Assembly (NCBI RefSeq): GCF_013372105.1
Contig: NZ_CP053825.1
Span: 682,001 to 746,000, forward strand
Direction: 5' to 3'
Source of the DNA: Campylobacter armoricus
Lineage (GTDB): Bacteria > Campylobacterota > Campylobacteria > Campylobacterales > Campylobacteraceae
DNA length: 64,000 bases
The translations under genes were made by a program, and so were the position numbers. How positions within the stretch are numbered: the stretch's first letter is position 1; the number at the start of each line of letters is the position of its first letter. Below, one piece after another: positions 51,618 to 60,542 of the stretch. The notes below the pieces were generated by a model. It saw nothing but the letters and a program-made list of their open reading frames with translations. It did not search any database and was not told the DNA's origin.

Positions 51618-54600
51618 ATGAAAAAGTTAGCAAATCATATCATACTTTCAGGTGTAACTGTATCAATGCTTTTTTCTCCACTAATGGCTCTACCTAGTGG
51701 AGGTAAATTTACTCATGGAACAACAGGAACTATAAACAAACCAAACAACAATACTTTAAATATACATGGTAATGGAACAAACTCTGTTATTCAATGGGGG
51801 GGGGGATTTAGTATAAATCAAGGTGAGAGCGTGAATTTTAAAGGAAACAATAAAAACTACCTAAACATTGCTCATGGAACAAGTAAATCTACTATAGATG
51901 GATTATTAAATGCAAATGGTAATAATGTATTTTTAATCAATCCTAATGGAGTAATCATTACTAAAAATGGAACCATCAATGCTAATCGCTTTGTAGCTTC
52001 TACTTCATCGATGAGTAATGAAGATATGCAAAGATTTGCTAATATGAGTAATTTTAATGATGGCTTAAGCTTTTCTCCAGTATTTAAACCTAACCCTAAA
52101 GGTGGTAATGTAGTCAATATGGGTAATATTAATGCAGATAATGTATTGCTTATAGGGAATAAAGTAGATATACAAGGTGGTAAGCTAGGTAATGCTAGTT
52201 CTACTACACATTTAGTAGGAAATAATGTATATATAGATGCAGATAGCACTAATTTAAATTCAACTATTAATGTAACAGCTATACAAGGTGGTTACATACA
52301 AAGACAAATGAATAAATTTGCTAATGATAATTATAATTTTGGAAATAATGTAAATATAAATAAAGTAAATTATACAGATAGTGCTAATACCACTCATAAT
52401 GGAATTTCTTCTAACTTCAAAAAAGCCCTAACTATAGGTAATATGGGAAATGAAAAAGCTAATGCTACAGAATGGTTTTACTTTGCTAAAGGATGGAATG
52501 AAGATTTAGGTAATACGCGAAATATTGATGAGTTTAGATTAGTAGGGAATGTGGATTTTAGCGGCAACAAAGGACAAGGAGTAGAAGGTAAAGACTGGCA
52601 AAACTATGCTAATTATTGTTTAAGTACAGGTAATTGTACTAATATGATAGTAGGATTTAGCGACAAAACTATATTTACCAAAACCTTTGATGGACAAGGT
52701 TATACTTTAAAAAATATCAATATAGACACAACCAAATTAAGTGATGAGCTTAGATATATTGGATTATTTGGTGATGTGCGAGATACTATTAAAAATGTTA
52801 ATGTAGATTATATGGGTGGTGGTATAAAGACTGATATTAAGCATTTTTATATTGGTGGTTTTGCTGGCTATGCTGGTAGTGGAACTTTAACAAATATTTC
52901 TTTAAAAAATATAGGTAGTATTGATGGTGGTCGTTATACTGGTGGCTTTATCGGTGGTACTTATAAAGGAAATTTATCTAATATTTCTTTAAATAATATA
53001 GGAGATATTAGTAGTAAAAAAGGTAGTGCTGGTGGTTTTGCTGGTGATGCTGGGGGAACTTTTAGCAATATTTCTTTAAATAATATAGGAAATATTAGTA
53101 GTTATGGTAGTGCTGGTGGTTTTGCTGGTGATGTTGAAAGAGGAATTTTTACTGATATTTCTTTAAATCATATAGGAAATATTACTAGCAAAAACAATGG
53201 AACTGGTAGTTATGTTGGTGGTTTTGCTGGTTATGTTAGTGCTTGGTATGATGATGGTTTAGAAGCCAATATTTTTACAAATATTTCTTTAAATAATATA
53301 GGAGATATGAGTAGTAGTGCTAGTAATTACACTCGTTCTGGTGGTTTTGCTGGCTGGATTAAAACAGGGACTTTTTCTAATATTTCTTTAAATAATATAG
53401 GCAATATTTATAGTGGTAGTGATAATAGTGCTGCTGGCGGTTTTGCTGGTACTATTTTGAATGGAAATTTTACTAATATTTCTATAAATGATTTAGGAAA
53501 TCTTGCTGGTGATCCAAGATGGCCTTTTGCTGGTTTTGTTGGTGATGTTATTTATGGAACTTTTAAAAATATCTACATATATTTTAATCCAAATATGAGC
53601 ATAGGTGAATATTCAAAATTAGCAGGCTTATTCTTTGGATATGGAATTAGTGGTGATAATGGTGGTGGTCATGTTAGCTTTGACAATGTCCATATCTACC
53701 ATAAATATGGAGAATTAGCTAATGCAAATAAAGATCAAAAACACTGGAATGATTTTAACCAAAACGGCTATAAACAAGATAAAATAAACATTCATACTTA
53801 TACAGATGAAACTCAAGAGAGTTTTTATCAAGACTTTTTATCTAAAGCAAACACTATAGAAAAACCTAATATAACACCACCATCTAAACCAACAGATCCA
53901 ACTGATTCAGAAGTTATCTTAGGTAGTGATGATTTATATTCTGATATTATTATGGAATGGATTATCAATGAAATAAGAAATGAAAAATATACTATAAGTA
54001 TTGAAAAGCTAGTTGGTTTGATTAATGCTTTTAAGGGATTAAGCAAAAATTCTAGCGAAGATGAGATTAAAGCTATTGTAAAAACACATTTAGATATAAA
54101 AGATGATGATAAAGCTTTAAGTATGGCTCAAGGCATTAGCTTTTTACTAAACTATAAAGAACACAATTTTGATAAAAGATTAAATAATGAAGCCTTAGTT
54201 ACTTATAATGGTATTATTAGACCTAATGTTAGCAATACTTTAGAGATAATCTCATACTTAGATAAAAATAAAAATGAACTCCAAAAACAATATGATGATT
54301 ATCTACAAATTAAAGATAATTTCAACAAAGCTTATCAAGCTTATAAAAATGCAGAAACTGAATTTAATAAATTATTAGATTTAGTCAATAAAGGCGAATT
54401 AAAATACAATGATCCTAAATTCACTCAAGCTTTTGATAATTGGACTAAGGCTTATAATGATTACAATGCTTTGTCAAATGATATTACTAAGCTTAATGAT
54501 AATGTTTTAAATATTGCTAGTGTTATTACAGATAAAGATAAGGGTTTAGGTTATACAAATTTTAGTTTTGCTAAATTTGATGATATTACTAAGATTGATT

Positions 54601-57600
54601 TGATTAAACCAGAACTTCCTGATATAGATAATTCTCAAGGTGGAGATTTGCCTGTATTCGAACAAACAGCCTCACTTAATCTAATAGGTGATGAAGCTTT
54701 AGAAGAAGAAGATGAAAAAGAAGAAGTAGAAGAAGCTTCTATGAAACAAAGATCAAGAACTTGTATAGTAAGTGATAATTATAAAACTATGAATCCTTGT
54801 GTGGTAGGGGGGAATGTAACTATGAAAACAACAAAACTTTCAAACCATATCTGCCTTTCAGGTGTAGTAGTATCAATGCTTTTTTCTCCACTAATGGCTC
54901 TACCTAGTGGAGGTAAATTTACTCATGGAACAACAGGAACTATAAACATTAATGGCAACACTATGAATATTAATGGTAATAAAGTTAATTCTGTCATTCA
55001 ATGGGGTGGTGGCTTTAGTATAGGAAATAAAGAACAAGTAAATTTTAATGGAAACAATAAAAACTACCTAAACATTGCTCATGGAACAAGTAAATCTACT
55101 ATAGATGGATTATTAAATGCAAATGGTAATAATGTATTTTTAATCAATCCTAATGGAGTAATCATTACTAAAAATGGAACCATCAATGCTAATCGCTTTG
55201 TAGCTTCTACTACTTCTTTAGAAGCAAGACATTTTGAAGAATTTAAAACACAAGGTGCAAATTTCTCCCCAGTATTTAAACCATCTAAAGCTGGTAATGT
55301 AGTCAATATGGGTAATATTAATGCAAATAATGTATTGCTTATAGGGAATAAAGTCTTATTACAAAGTTCTTTTAATACAAAGAATAAAACTTTCAATCAA
55401 ATCAAAGCTTCAAATATACATTTAGTAGGTAATGAAATACATGCTGATATTGCTACTTTAAAAGATATAAATAAATTATATATCACAGCTAAAGATAAAG
55501 GCTCACTTTATTTAAATGCTACTGGATATTATTATAATCCATCTTCATTTAGTAATTTTGATTATGAAAGTAAAGCTTATAATGGAATAAATCATAATAA
55601 TACTAATTTTTCTAATGCAAAATATGTAGGTATAGGTTCTGATATAGATTGGTGGCATTTTGCTAAAGGGTGGAATGAAGATAAAGCAGGATTTAGAGAT
55701 ACAGCTAGTGAATATAGACTTACTAATGATATAGATTTTAAAGGTAACAAAGGACAAGGAGTAGAAGGTAAAGACTGGCAAAACTATGCTAATTATTGTA
55801 TAGATGGTTTAGGTTGTACTTCTATGATAGTTGGCTATGATGCTTATAATGCTTTTAACAAAACCTTTGATGGACAAGGATATATTTTAAAAAATATCAA
55901 TATAGATGCAAGTTCTTTAGATAATAAACCTGAATATGTTGGTATATTTGGTGAAATTAAACATGCAACTATTAAAAATATCAATGTAGATTATATGGGT
56001 GGTGGTATAAAGGTTACTAATGATGATGGTAGCTATGCTGGTGGTTTTGCTGGTTGGGCTAGTGGTGGAACCTTTAGCAATATTTCTTTGAGTAATATAG
56101 GGGATATTAGTGGTGGCAGTGGTTTTGTTGATTATGCTTATGATGGAACCTTTAGCAATATTTCTTTAAATAATATAGGGGATATTAGTGGTGGCAGTGG
56201 TTTTGCTGGTAATGCTAATGGTGGAACTTTTTCTAATATTTCTTTAAATAATATAGGGGATATTAGTAATAGTGATAGTTATGCCGGTGGTTTTGCGGGT
56301 ATTGCTGGTGGAACCTTTAGCAATATTTCTTTAAATAATATAGGTAATATTAGTAGTGGTAGATCTGCTGGTGGTTTTGCTGGTGAAGCTAGAGGAACTT
56401 ATACTAATATTTCTTTAAATCATATTGGCAGTATTAGTAGTAATAGCAACAATGATGATGGCTCTGCCGGTGGTTTTGCTGGTGATGTTGATGAAAGAGG
56501 AATTTTTACTGATATTTCTTTAAATCATATAGGAAATATTAGTAGTAGTAGTAAGTATAATAGCTATGCCGGTGGTTTTGTTGGTTATGTTGATAAAGGA
56601 GGAACTTTTACCAATATTTCTTTAAATCATATAAGAAATATTAGTAGTAGTGGAAATTATAGCTATGCTGGTGGTTTTGTTGGTTGGGCTAGATATGTTA
56701 AAGGTAAAGATATAACTTTTACAAATATTTCTTTAAATCATATAGGAAATATTAGTAGTAGTAGTAGTAAGTATAGTAGCTATGCCGGTGGTTTTATTGG
56801 TAATGCTAGTGATGGAACTTTTAGTAATATTTCTTTAAATAATATAGGAAATATTAGTAGTAGTAGTAGTGGTGGTGGTGGATATTCTAATAGTAGCTAT
56901 GCCGGTGGTTTTGTTGGTTATGCTGGTAGAACCTTTAGCAATATTTCTTTAAATAATATAGGAAATATTAGTAGTAGTAGTGGTGGTCGTAGTAGCTATG
57001 CCGGTGGTTTTGCTAGTGTCATTAATAGACAAACTTTTTCTAATATTTCTTTAAATCATATAGGGGATATTAGTAGTAGTGGCGGTAGTGAATATGGTAG
57101 CTACGCTGGTGGTTTTGTTGGTGGTGTTTTTGATAGTGCTACCTTCAAAAACATTTATATATTTTTTAATCCAAATATGAGTATAAGTGCAAATGGTGGT
57201 AATCAAAATTATGCTGGTAAATTCTTTGGTTATAAAAATAATTATAATCCTACCTTCGACAATGTCCATATCTACCATCACAAAGACGATTTGGCTAATG
57301 CAAATAACGATAGTGATTACTGGGGTAATAGCAATAATAAAATCCAAATTCACACTTATAATGATAATGATAAAAACCAAGCCTATAATCAATTCAAACA
57401 ACAAGATAACACCATAGCAAGACCTATAGTGCAACTTCCTAACATAACCCCACCATCTAATCCATCTAACCCACCTGATCTTACAGATACTAATGTAAAA
57501 TTAGATGAAAATGATTTACACCAAGATATAGTCAATGAAATCATAAATGATATTACTAATAATCATTATGAATTAAATATAGCTAATTTACTTAATATGC

Positions 57601-58412
57601 TTAAAGATAAAACTAACTATACTAATATGAATGAGGAACAAAAAACTAACTTTATAGCTAAATACTTTCTAAAAGGAGATACAACAAAAGCTTTAGAAGT
57701 AGTTCAAAGTTTAGACTTTCTTTTAGCTTATGAAAACAATGGCTTAAGCACTGCAAGTAATGATAAATTTGAAGCAAATGGTTTAAGTGTTAAAAACACT
57801 TTAATAGCTAATACTAAAAAAACAATCAAAAACAAAAATGATTTATTTGATTTTTTAAGTGATGATTTAAAAAATTTAGTTGTTAATTATAATCAAAACA
57901 TAACAGATTTAAAAACAGCTCAAGAGCAATTAAAAATAGCCATAGCAAAATACAATGACTATGTTAAAAAAGTCAATGAAAATCCTAGTATAAAAAATGA
58001 TGCAACTTTAAATGCTTTAAAAGCTGAAGTAGATAGATTAGATAATCTTAGTAAAGAGCTTTTTGCTAGTATAAATAATAATCAAGAATTATTACAAACT
58101 TATCAAAATAAAACTAGCACTGATTCAAATAATCACTTTAAAATAATAGGTAAATTTGATAATGTAGCTTTACTTACACCTAATTTAGATGAAATAGTAG
58201 TTGATGGTAATGAAAATGAAGATTATAAAAAAGTATCACGCCAAGTAGCTAATGCTCAAAAACAAACACCTACTTTTGAATATGAAGAAGATGAAAAAGA
58301 AGAAGTAGAAGAAGCTTCTATGAAACAAAGATCAAGAACTTGCATAGTAAGTGATAATTATAAAACTATGAATCCTTGTGTGGTAGGGGAATGTAGTCTA
58401 ATAAACATATAA
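51618..58412 (+). CDS. Double two-partner-secretion exoprotein (two fused TpsA proteins)
   Basis: One frame of 2264 codons holding two TpsA-type adhesins in tandem. Half 1 (residues 1-1068): signal peptide, TPS domain with INPNG at 107-111, seven or eight GLUG repeats (52845-53570), a helical C-terminal region, acidic EEDEKEEVEE and the pair C1049/C1061. Half 2 starts at M1069 (54822) with its own signal peptide KLSNHICLSGVVVSMLFSP, TPS domain (NPNG from 1177), about twelve GLUG repeats (56030-57150) and C2242/C2254. The C-terminal cysteine loop recalls that anchoring Haemophilus HMW1. The G6 at 54807-54812 fuses the halves. TpsB follows. The ATG has AAGGA upstream. Confidence 0.88.
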   Translation: MKKLANHIILSGVTVSMLFSPLMALPSGGKFTHGTTGTINKPNNNTLNIHGNGTNSVIQWGGGFSINQGESVNFKGNNKNYLNIAHGTSKSTIDGLLNANGNNVFLINPNGVIITKNGTINANRFVASTSSMSNEDMQRFANMSNFNDGLSFSPVFKPNPKGGNVVNMGNINADNVLLIGNKVDIQGGKLGNASSTTHLVGNNVYIDADSTNLNSTINVTAIQGGYIQRQMNKFANDNYNFGNNVNINKVNYTDSANTTHNGISSNFKKALTIGNMGNEKANATEWFYFAKGWNEDLGNTRNIDEFRLVGNVDFSGNKGQGVEGKDWQNYANYCLSTGNCTNMIVGFSDKTIFTKTFDGQGYTLKNINIDTTKLSDELRYIGLFGDVRDTIKNVNVDYMGGGIKTDIKHFYIGGFAGYAGSGTLTNISLKNIGSIDGGRYTGGFIGGTYKGNLSNISLNNIGDISSKKGSAGGFAGDAGGTFSNISLNNIGNISSYGSAGGFAGDVERGIFTDISLNHIGNITSKNNGTGSYVGGFAGYVSAWYDDGLEANIFTNISLNNIGDMSSSASNYTRSGGFAGWIKTGTFSNISLNNIGNIYSGSDNSAAGGFAGTILNGNFTNISINDLGNLAGDPRWPFAGFVGDVIYGTFKNIYIYFNPNMSIGEYSKLAGLFFGYGISGDNGGGHVSFDNVHIYHKYGELANANKDQKHWNDFNQNGYKQDKINIHTYTDETQESFYQDFLSKANTIEKPNITPPSKPTDPTDSEVILGSDDLYSDIIMEWIINEIRNEKYTISIEKLVGLINAFKGLSKNSSEDEIKAIVKTHLDIKDDDKALSMAQGISFLLNYKEHNFDKRLNNEALVTYNGIIRPNVSNTLEIISYLDKNKNELQKQYDDYLQIKDNFNKAYQAYKNAETEFNKLLDLVNKGELKYNDPKFTQAFDNWTKAYNDYNALSNDITKLNDNVLNIASVITDKDKGLGYTNFSFAKFDDITKIDLIKPELPDIDNSQGGDLPVFEQTASLNLIGDEALEEEDEKEEVEEASMKQRSRTCIVSDNYKTMNPCVVGGNVTMKTTKLSNHICLSGVVVSMLFSPLMALPSGGKFTHGTTGTININGNTMNINGNKVNSVIQWGGGFSIGNKEQVNFNGNNKNYLNIAHGTSKSTIDGLLNANGNNVFLINPNGVIITKNGTINANRFVASTTSLEARHFEEFKTQGANFSPVFKPSKAGNVVNMGNINANNVLLIGNKVLLQSSFNTKNKTFNQIKASNIHLVGNEIHADIATLKDINKLYITAKDKGSLYLNATGYYYNPSSFSNFDYESKAYNGINHNNTNFSNAKYVGIGSDIDWWHFAKGWNEDKAGFRDTASEYRLTNDIDFKGNKGQGVEGKDWQNYANYCIDGLGCTSMIVGYDAYNAFNKTFDGQGYILKNINIDASSLDNKPEYVGIFGEIKHATIKNINVDYMGGGIKVTNDDGSYAGGFAGWASGGTFSNISLSNIGDISGGSGFVDYAYDGTFSNISLNNIGDISGGSGFAGNANGGTFSNISLNNIGDISNSDSYAGGFAGIAGGTFSNISLNNIGNISSGRSAGGFAGEARGTYTNISLNHIGSISSNSNNDDGSAGGFAGDVDERGIFTDISLNHIGNISSSSKYNSYAGGFVGYVDKGGTFTNISLNHIRNISSSGNYSYAGGFVGWARYVKGKDITFTNISLNHIGNISSSSSKYSSYAGGFIGNASDGTFSNISLNNIGNISSSSSGGGGYSNSSYAGGFVGYAGRTFSNISLNNIGNISSSSGGRSSYAGGFASVINRQTFSNISLNHIGDISSSGGSEYGSYAGGFVGGVFDSATFKNIYIFFNPNMSISANGGNQNYAGKFFGYKNNYNPTFDNVHIYHHKDDLANANNDSDYWGNSNNKIQIHTYNDNDKNQAYNQFKQQDNTIARPIVQLPNITPPSNPSNPPDLTDTNVKLDENDLHQDIVNEIINDITNNHYELNIANLLNMLKDKTNYTNMNEEQKTNFIAKYFLKGDTTKALEVVQSLDFLLAYENNGLSTASNDKFEANGLSVKNTLIANTKKTIKNKNDLFDFLSDDLKNLVVNYNQNITDLKTAQEQLKIAIAKYNDYVKKVNENPSIKNDATLNALKAEVDRLDNLSKELFASINNNQELLQTYQNKTSTDSNNHFKIIGKFDNVALLTPNLDEIVVDGNENEDYKKVSRQVANAQKQTPTFEYEEDEKEEVEEASMKQRSRTCIVSDNYKTMNPCVVGECSLINI
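51796..51805 (+). repeat. G10 phase-variation tract in first TPS domain
   Basis: Ten Gs encode W60 and G61-63. With nine Gs the frame stops four codons later, and with eleven it stops two codons later. The second half encodes the same peptide with codons interrupted by T and C (55003-55014), so only the first half has the switch. Confidence 0.88.
51843..52004 (+). repeat. 162-bp exact repeat, copy 1 (TPS domain)
   Basis: Identical base for base to 55050-55211. It covers the NPNG-containing core of the TPS domain, while sequence on both sides differs between the two halves. Confidence 0.85.
52845..53570 (+). repeat. GLUG-type repeat array, first half
   Basis: Seven near-identical in-frame units plus a divergent terminal one, each about 30 residues, with the consensus GGFAG followed by TFSNISLNNIGNISS. 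They would stack as beta-helix coils. Confidence 0.85.
54807..54812 (+). other. G6 junction fusing the two TpsA halves, with internal start at 54822
   Basis: The run lies two codons after the second cysteine codon of half 1. Six Gs read through to ATG 54822, the natural start of half 2 with its signal peptide. Five Gs give GGG GGA ATG TAA, an immediate stop. At the same place half 2 has four Gs and then ends normally. The run lies nine bases before ATG 54822, so it could also serve as a ribosome site for separate translation. Confidence 0.75.
55050..55211 (+). repeat. 162-bp exact repeat, copy 2 (TPS domain)
   Basis: Second copy of the sequence at 51843-52004, with no mismatches. Confidence 0.85.
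56030..57150 (+). repeat. GLUG-type repeat array, second half
   Basis: Eleven consensus units plus a divergent terminal one (TFKNIYIFF), more than in the first half. Several units differ only in the length of AGTAGTAGT serine-codon runs, which suggests slippage at trinucleotides. Confidence 0.85.
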
Positions 58413-58415
58413 AAC

Positions 58416-58441
58416 AAACACTAGGATTTATCCTAGTGTTT
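58416..58441 (+). terminator. Hairpin between tpsA and tpsB (attenuator or terminator)
   Basis: A perfect 11-bp stem AAACACTAGGA / TCCTAGTGTTT with a TTTA loop begins four bases after the tpsA stop. The following sequence ATAATAAAT is not a proper T run, so it may reduce rather than stop transcription into tpsB, or protect the tpsA mRNA 3' end. Confidence 0.65.
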
Positions 58442-58526
58442 ATAATAAATATAAGCATAATTGTGTTTATCAACTAATAATAAAAACAATAATTTTAATT
58501 TAAAGAATATAAAATTAAGGAAAACC

Positions 58527-60470
58527 ATGAAAAAACTTTTACTTAGCACCATAGCAATTAGCTCTTTAATCTATGCTAATGAAGGAAGTATTAGCATAGC
58601 TAAAAATGATATAGAAAAAGTTATAGAATTATCCCCTGATAGAAACCTCCCTCAAAACAAAGCCATCAAAGAAAATCTAAAAACCAAACAAGACTATATA
58701 AAAGGGCAAGAAGCTAAAAAAGACTTTGAAGAAAAAAAAGAAGAATTAAAAGAAAAGCTAAAACAAGAAGATGAAGCTAATGAAAAAACTAATAACCAAA
58801 GCACTAATACTACTAATAAAAACTCAACTAACCAAAGCACTAAAACAAACAATAATAAAACTAACACCAACTCTAGTATAAAAGATAAAACAAATAATAA
58901 TTCTAACTCAACTAATAATAGCTTTAATACCAATCATAATTCTAACAACAACCCAACTAGCCAAACTAATACCAATACTACTACTAATAAAATAGCTATA
59001 ACCAAATATAAGTTTGTTCTTACTAATAAAGATACTAGCTTTGAAAAGCTAGGTATTAAAGAAGAAGATTTACAAAACTTAGTAAGTGAATTTAGTGCTA
59101 GAAAATTTAGCCTACAAGATTTACAAGATATATCTAATATCATTGCTTATTATTTCCAAGTAAATGGTTATCCTGCAGCAACAGCTTATGTTCCTCAACA
59201 AGAATTTGATGAAGAAAGTATTCAAATAAATATTTCTTTAGGAGTATTAGGCAAATATATTATTAAAAATAAAACTACTATCAAAGATCATTTTTTAGAA
59301 AGTAAGCTAAATCAAAGAATCAAAGGTAAAATCATTTCTACTAAACTCATAGAAGATAGTGTATATAAAGTCAATGAAATGTATGGAGTTCAAACCCTAG
59401 CAGGCTTACAAGCAGGAGAGAATGTAGGAGAAACTGATATAGTTATAGAAGTAGAACCTGATAGCAAGGCTAATGTATTATTATATGCTGATAATTATGG
59501 TATTAAGAGTGCAGGAGAATATAGAGCTGGTATTAGTATGGGATTTAATTCTATACTTAATATGGGAGATTATTATAATTTTTACTTACAAACTAGTGAT
59601 GAAAGACAAATCAATTATGGAGCAAGTTATACTTTCTTTATAGGAAATTTAAAAGTTACTCCAAGCATATCTCAAGGTTCATATTCTTTAGGTGGAGAAT
59701 ATGAAGGTTTAGGTTTTAGTGGTACTTCTAGGAATTTTGGTATAGACTTTTCTTATCCTGTATGGATAAATACAAATTCATCTTTATATTTTACTTCTAG
59801 TATTTATCATAAAATACTTAGTGATGTAACCTTAGATCTTTTAACCTTTGATAAAAGCTCTAATGTAGGAAGTGTAGGTTTAGAAGGTTTATTTAGAGGA
59901 TTTGAAAACAATACCTTAAGCTATAGTGCTAAGATAAGTGTAGGTAAGGTTAATGATGATGGAACTACTATATTTGGAGATACTTCTAAAAGTGATTCTA
60001 AAGGCTTTGGTTGGTTTAGAAAACTTAATGCTAGTGTGAATAATTATTATAGTTTTAATGAATACATTACCCATACGATTAATATAAACTATCAAAAGGT
60101 ATTAGGAAATTTTGAACTTGATTCTTCTGAGAGTTCATCTTTAGGTGGAGCTTATGGAGTAAGAGCTTATGATAATGGAGATGGTGATGGAGATAATACT
60201 ATCATAGCTAACTTTGGTGTAAGAATAAATATACCAAATACGAATTTTTACTTTACTCCTTTTTATGATGTAGGTTATGCTTGGTATGAAAAAGATTCAG
60301 GTAATAGAAGAGATGATGAACATTTCTTAGATGCGCTAGGTTTGCAAATACTTTATAATAAAGCTAATGAGTATTATATAAAACTTGATGGAGCAAGAGC
60401 ATTACATAAATACAAACACGATGATGAACATAGAATGAAATTATATTTAAGTGGTGGGGTGTATTTTTAA
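58527..60470 (+). CDS. Two-partner secretion outer-membrane transporter (TpsB, FhaC/ShlB family)
   Basis: Exports the upstream TpsA proteins across the outer membrane. The 647-residue protein has a signal peptide (MKKLLLSTIAISSLIYA), a Lys/Glu helical stretch (60-86), an Asn/Thr/Ser-rich linker (88-154), two POTRA domains (about 160-310), then a 16-strand barrel with the GVRAYDNGDGDGD L6-type motif near 60155 and a C-terminal LYLSGGVYF. I use ATG 58527, which has AAGGA upstream, rather than an extension from 58461. It is separated from tpsA by a hairpin. Confidence 0.93.
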   Translation: MKKLLLSTIAISSLIYANEGSISIAKNDIEKVIELSPDRNLPQNKAIKENLKTKQDYIKGQEAKKDFEEKKEELKEKLKQEDEANEKTNNQSTNTTNKNSTNQSTKTNNNKTNTNSSIKDKTNNNSNSTNNSFNTNHNSNNNPTSQTNTNTTTNKIAITKYKFVLTNKDTSFEKLGIKEEDLQNLVSEFSARKFSLQDLQDISNIIAYYFQVNGYPAATAYVPQQEFDEESIQINISLGVLGKYIIKNKTTIKDHFLESKLNQRIKGKIISTKLIEDSVYKVNEMYGVQTLAGLQAGENVGETDIVIEVEPDSKANVLLYADNYGIKSAGEYRAGISMGFNSILNMGDYYNFYLQTSDERQINYGASYTFFIGNLKVTPSISQGSYSLGGEYEGLGFSGTSRNFGIDFSYPVWINTNSSLYFTSSIYHKILSDVTLDLLTFDKSSNVGSVGLEGLFRGFENNTLSYSAKISVGKVNDDGTTIFGDTSKSDSKGFGWFRKLNASVNNYYSFNEYITHTININYQKVLGNFELDSSESSSLGGAYGVRAYDNGDGDGDNTIIANFGVRINIPNTNFYFTPFYDVGYAWYEKDSGNRRDDEHFLDALGLQILYNKANEYYIKLDGARALHKYKHDDEHRMKLYLSGGVYF

Positions 60471-60508
60471 AGTAAAAAATTCAAACTCTAAAATATAAAC
60501 TATAACTT

Positions 60509-60517
60509 TGCTATAAT
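60509..60517 (+). promoter_or_regulatory. Extended -10 promoter of the trkA_C-aroB-mscS unit
   Basis: TGCTATAAT fits TGnTATAAT 25 bases before the ATG at 60543. It marks the return to conserved chromosomal genes. Confidence 0.55.
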
Positions 60518-60542
60518 TATATTTTGTATTTTAGAGGTATAG

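Noticed and set aside
51872-52249. Minus-strand frame in TPS domain, repeated at 55079-55396
   Set aside because: The two frames look alike only because the 162-bp exact repeat is shared; they lack starts with ribosome sites.
56030-57150. Regularly spaced near-identical DNA repeats resembling a CRISPR array
   Set aside because: The repeats keep a single open reading frame and encode GLUG units with variable lengths between them; spacers are themselves similar to one another.
57051-57434. Overlapping plus and minus frames inside the second GLUG array
   Set aside because: Low-complexity Ile/Thr sequence from reading repeat codons out of frame.
58461-58526. N-terminal extension of TpsB by 22 codons
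   Set aside because: It would bury the signal peptide; AAGGA and ATG at 58527 give a normal export signal.
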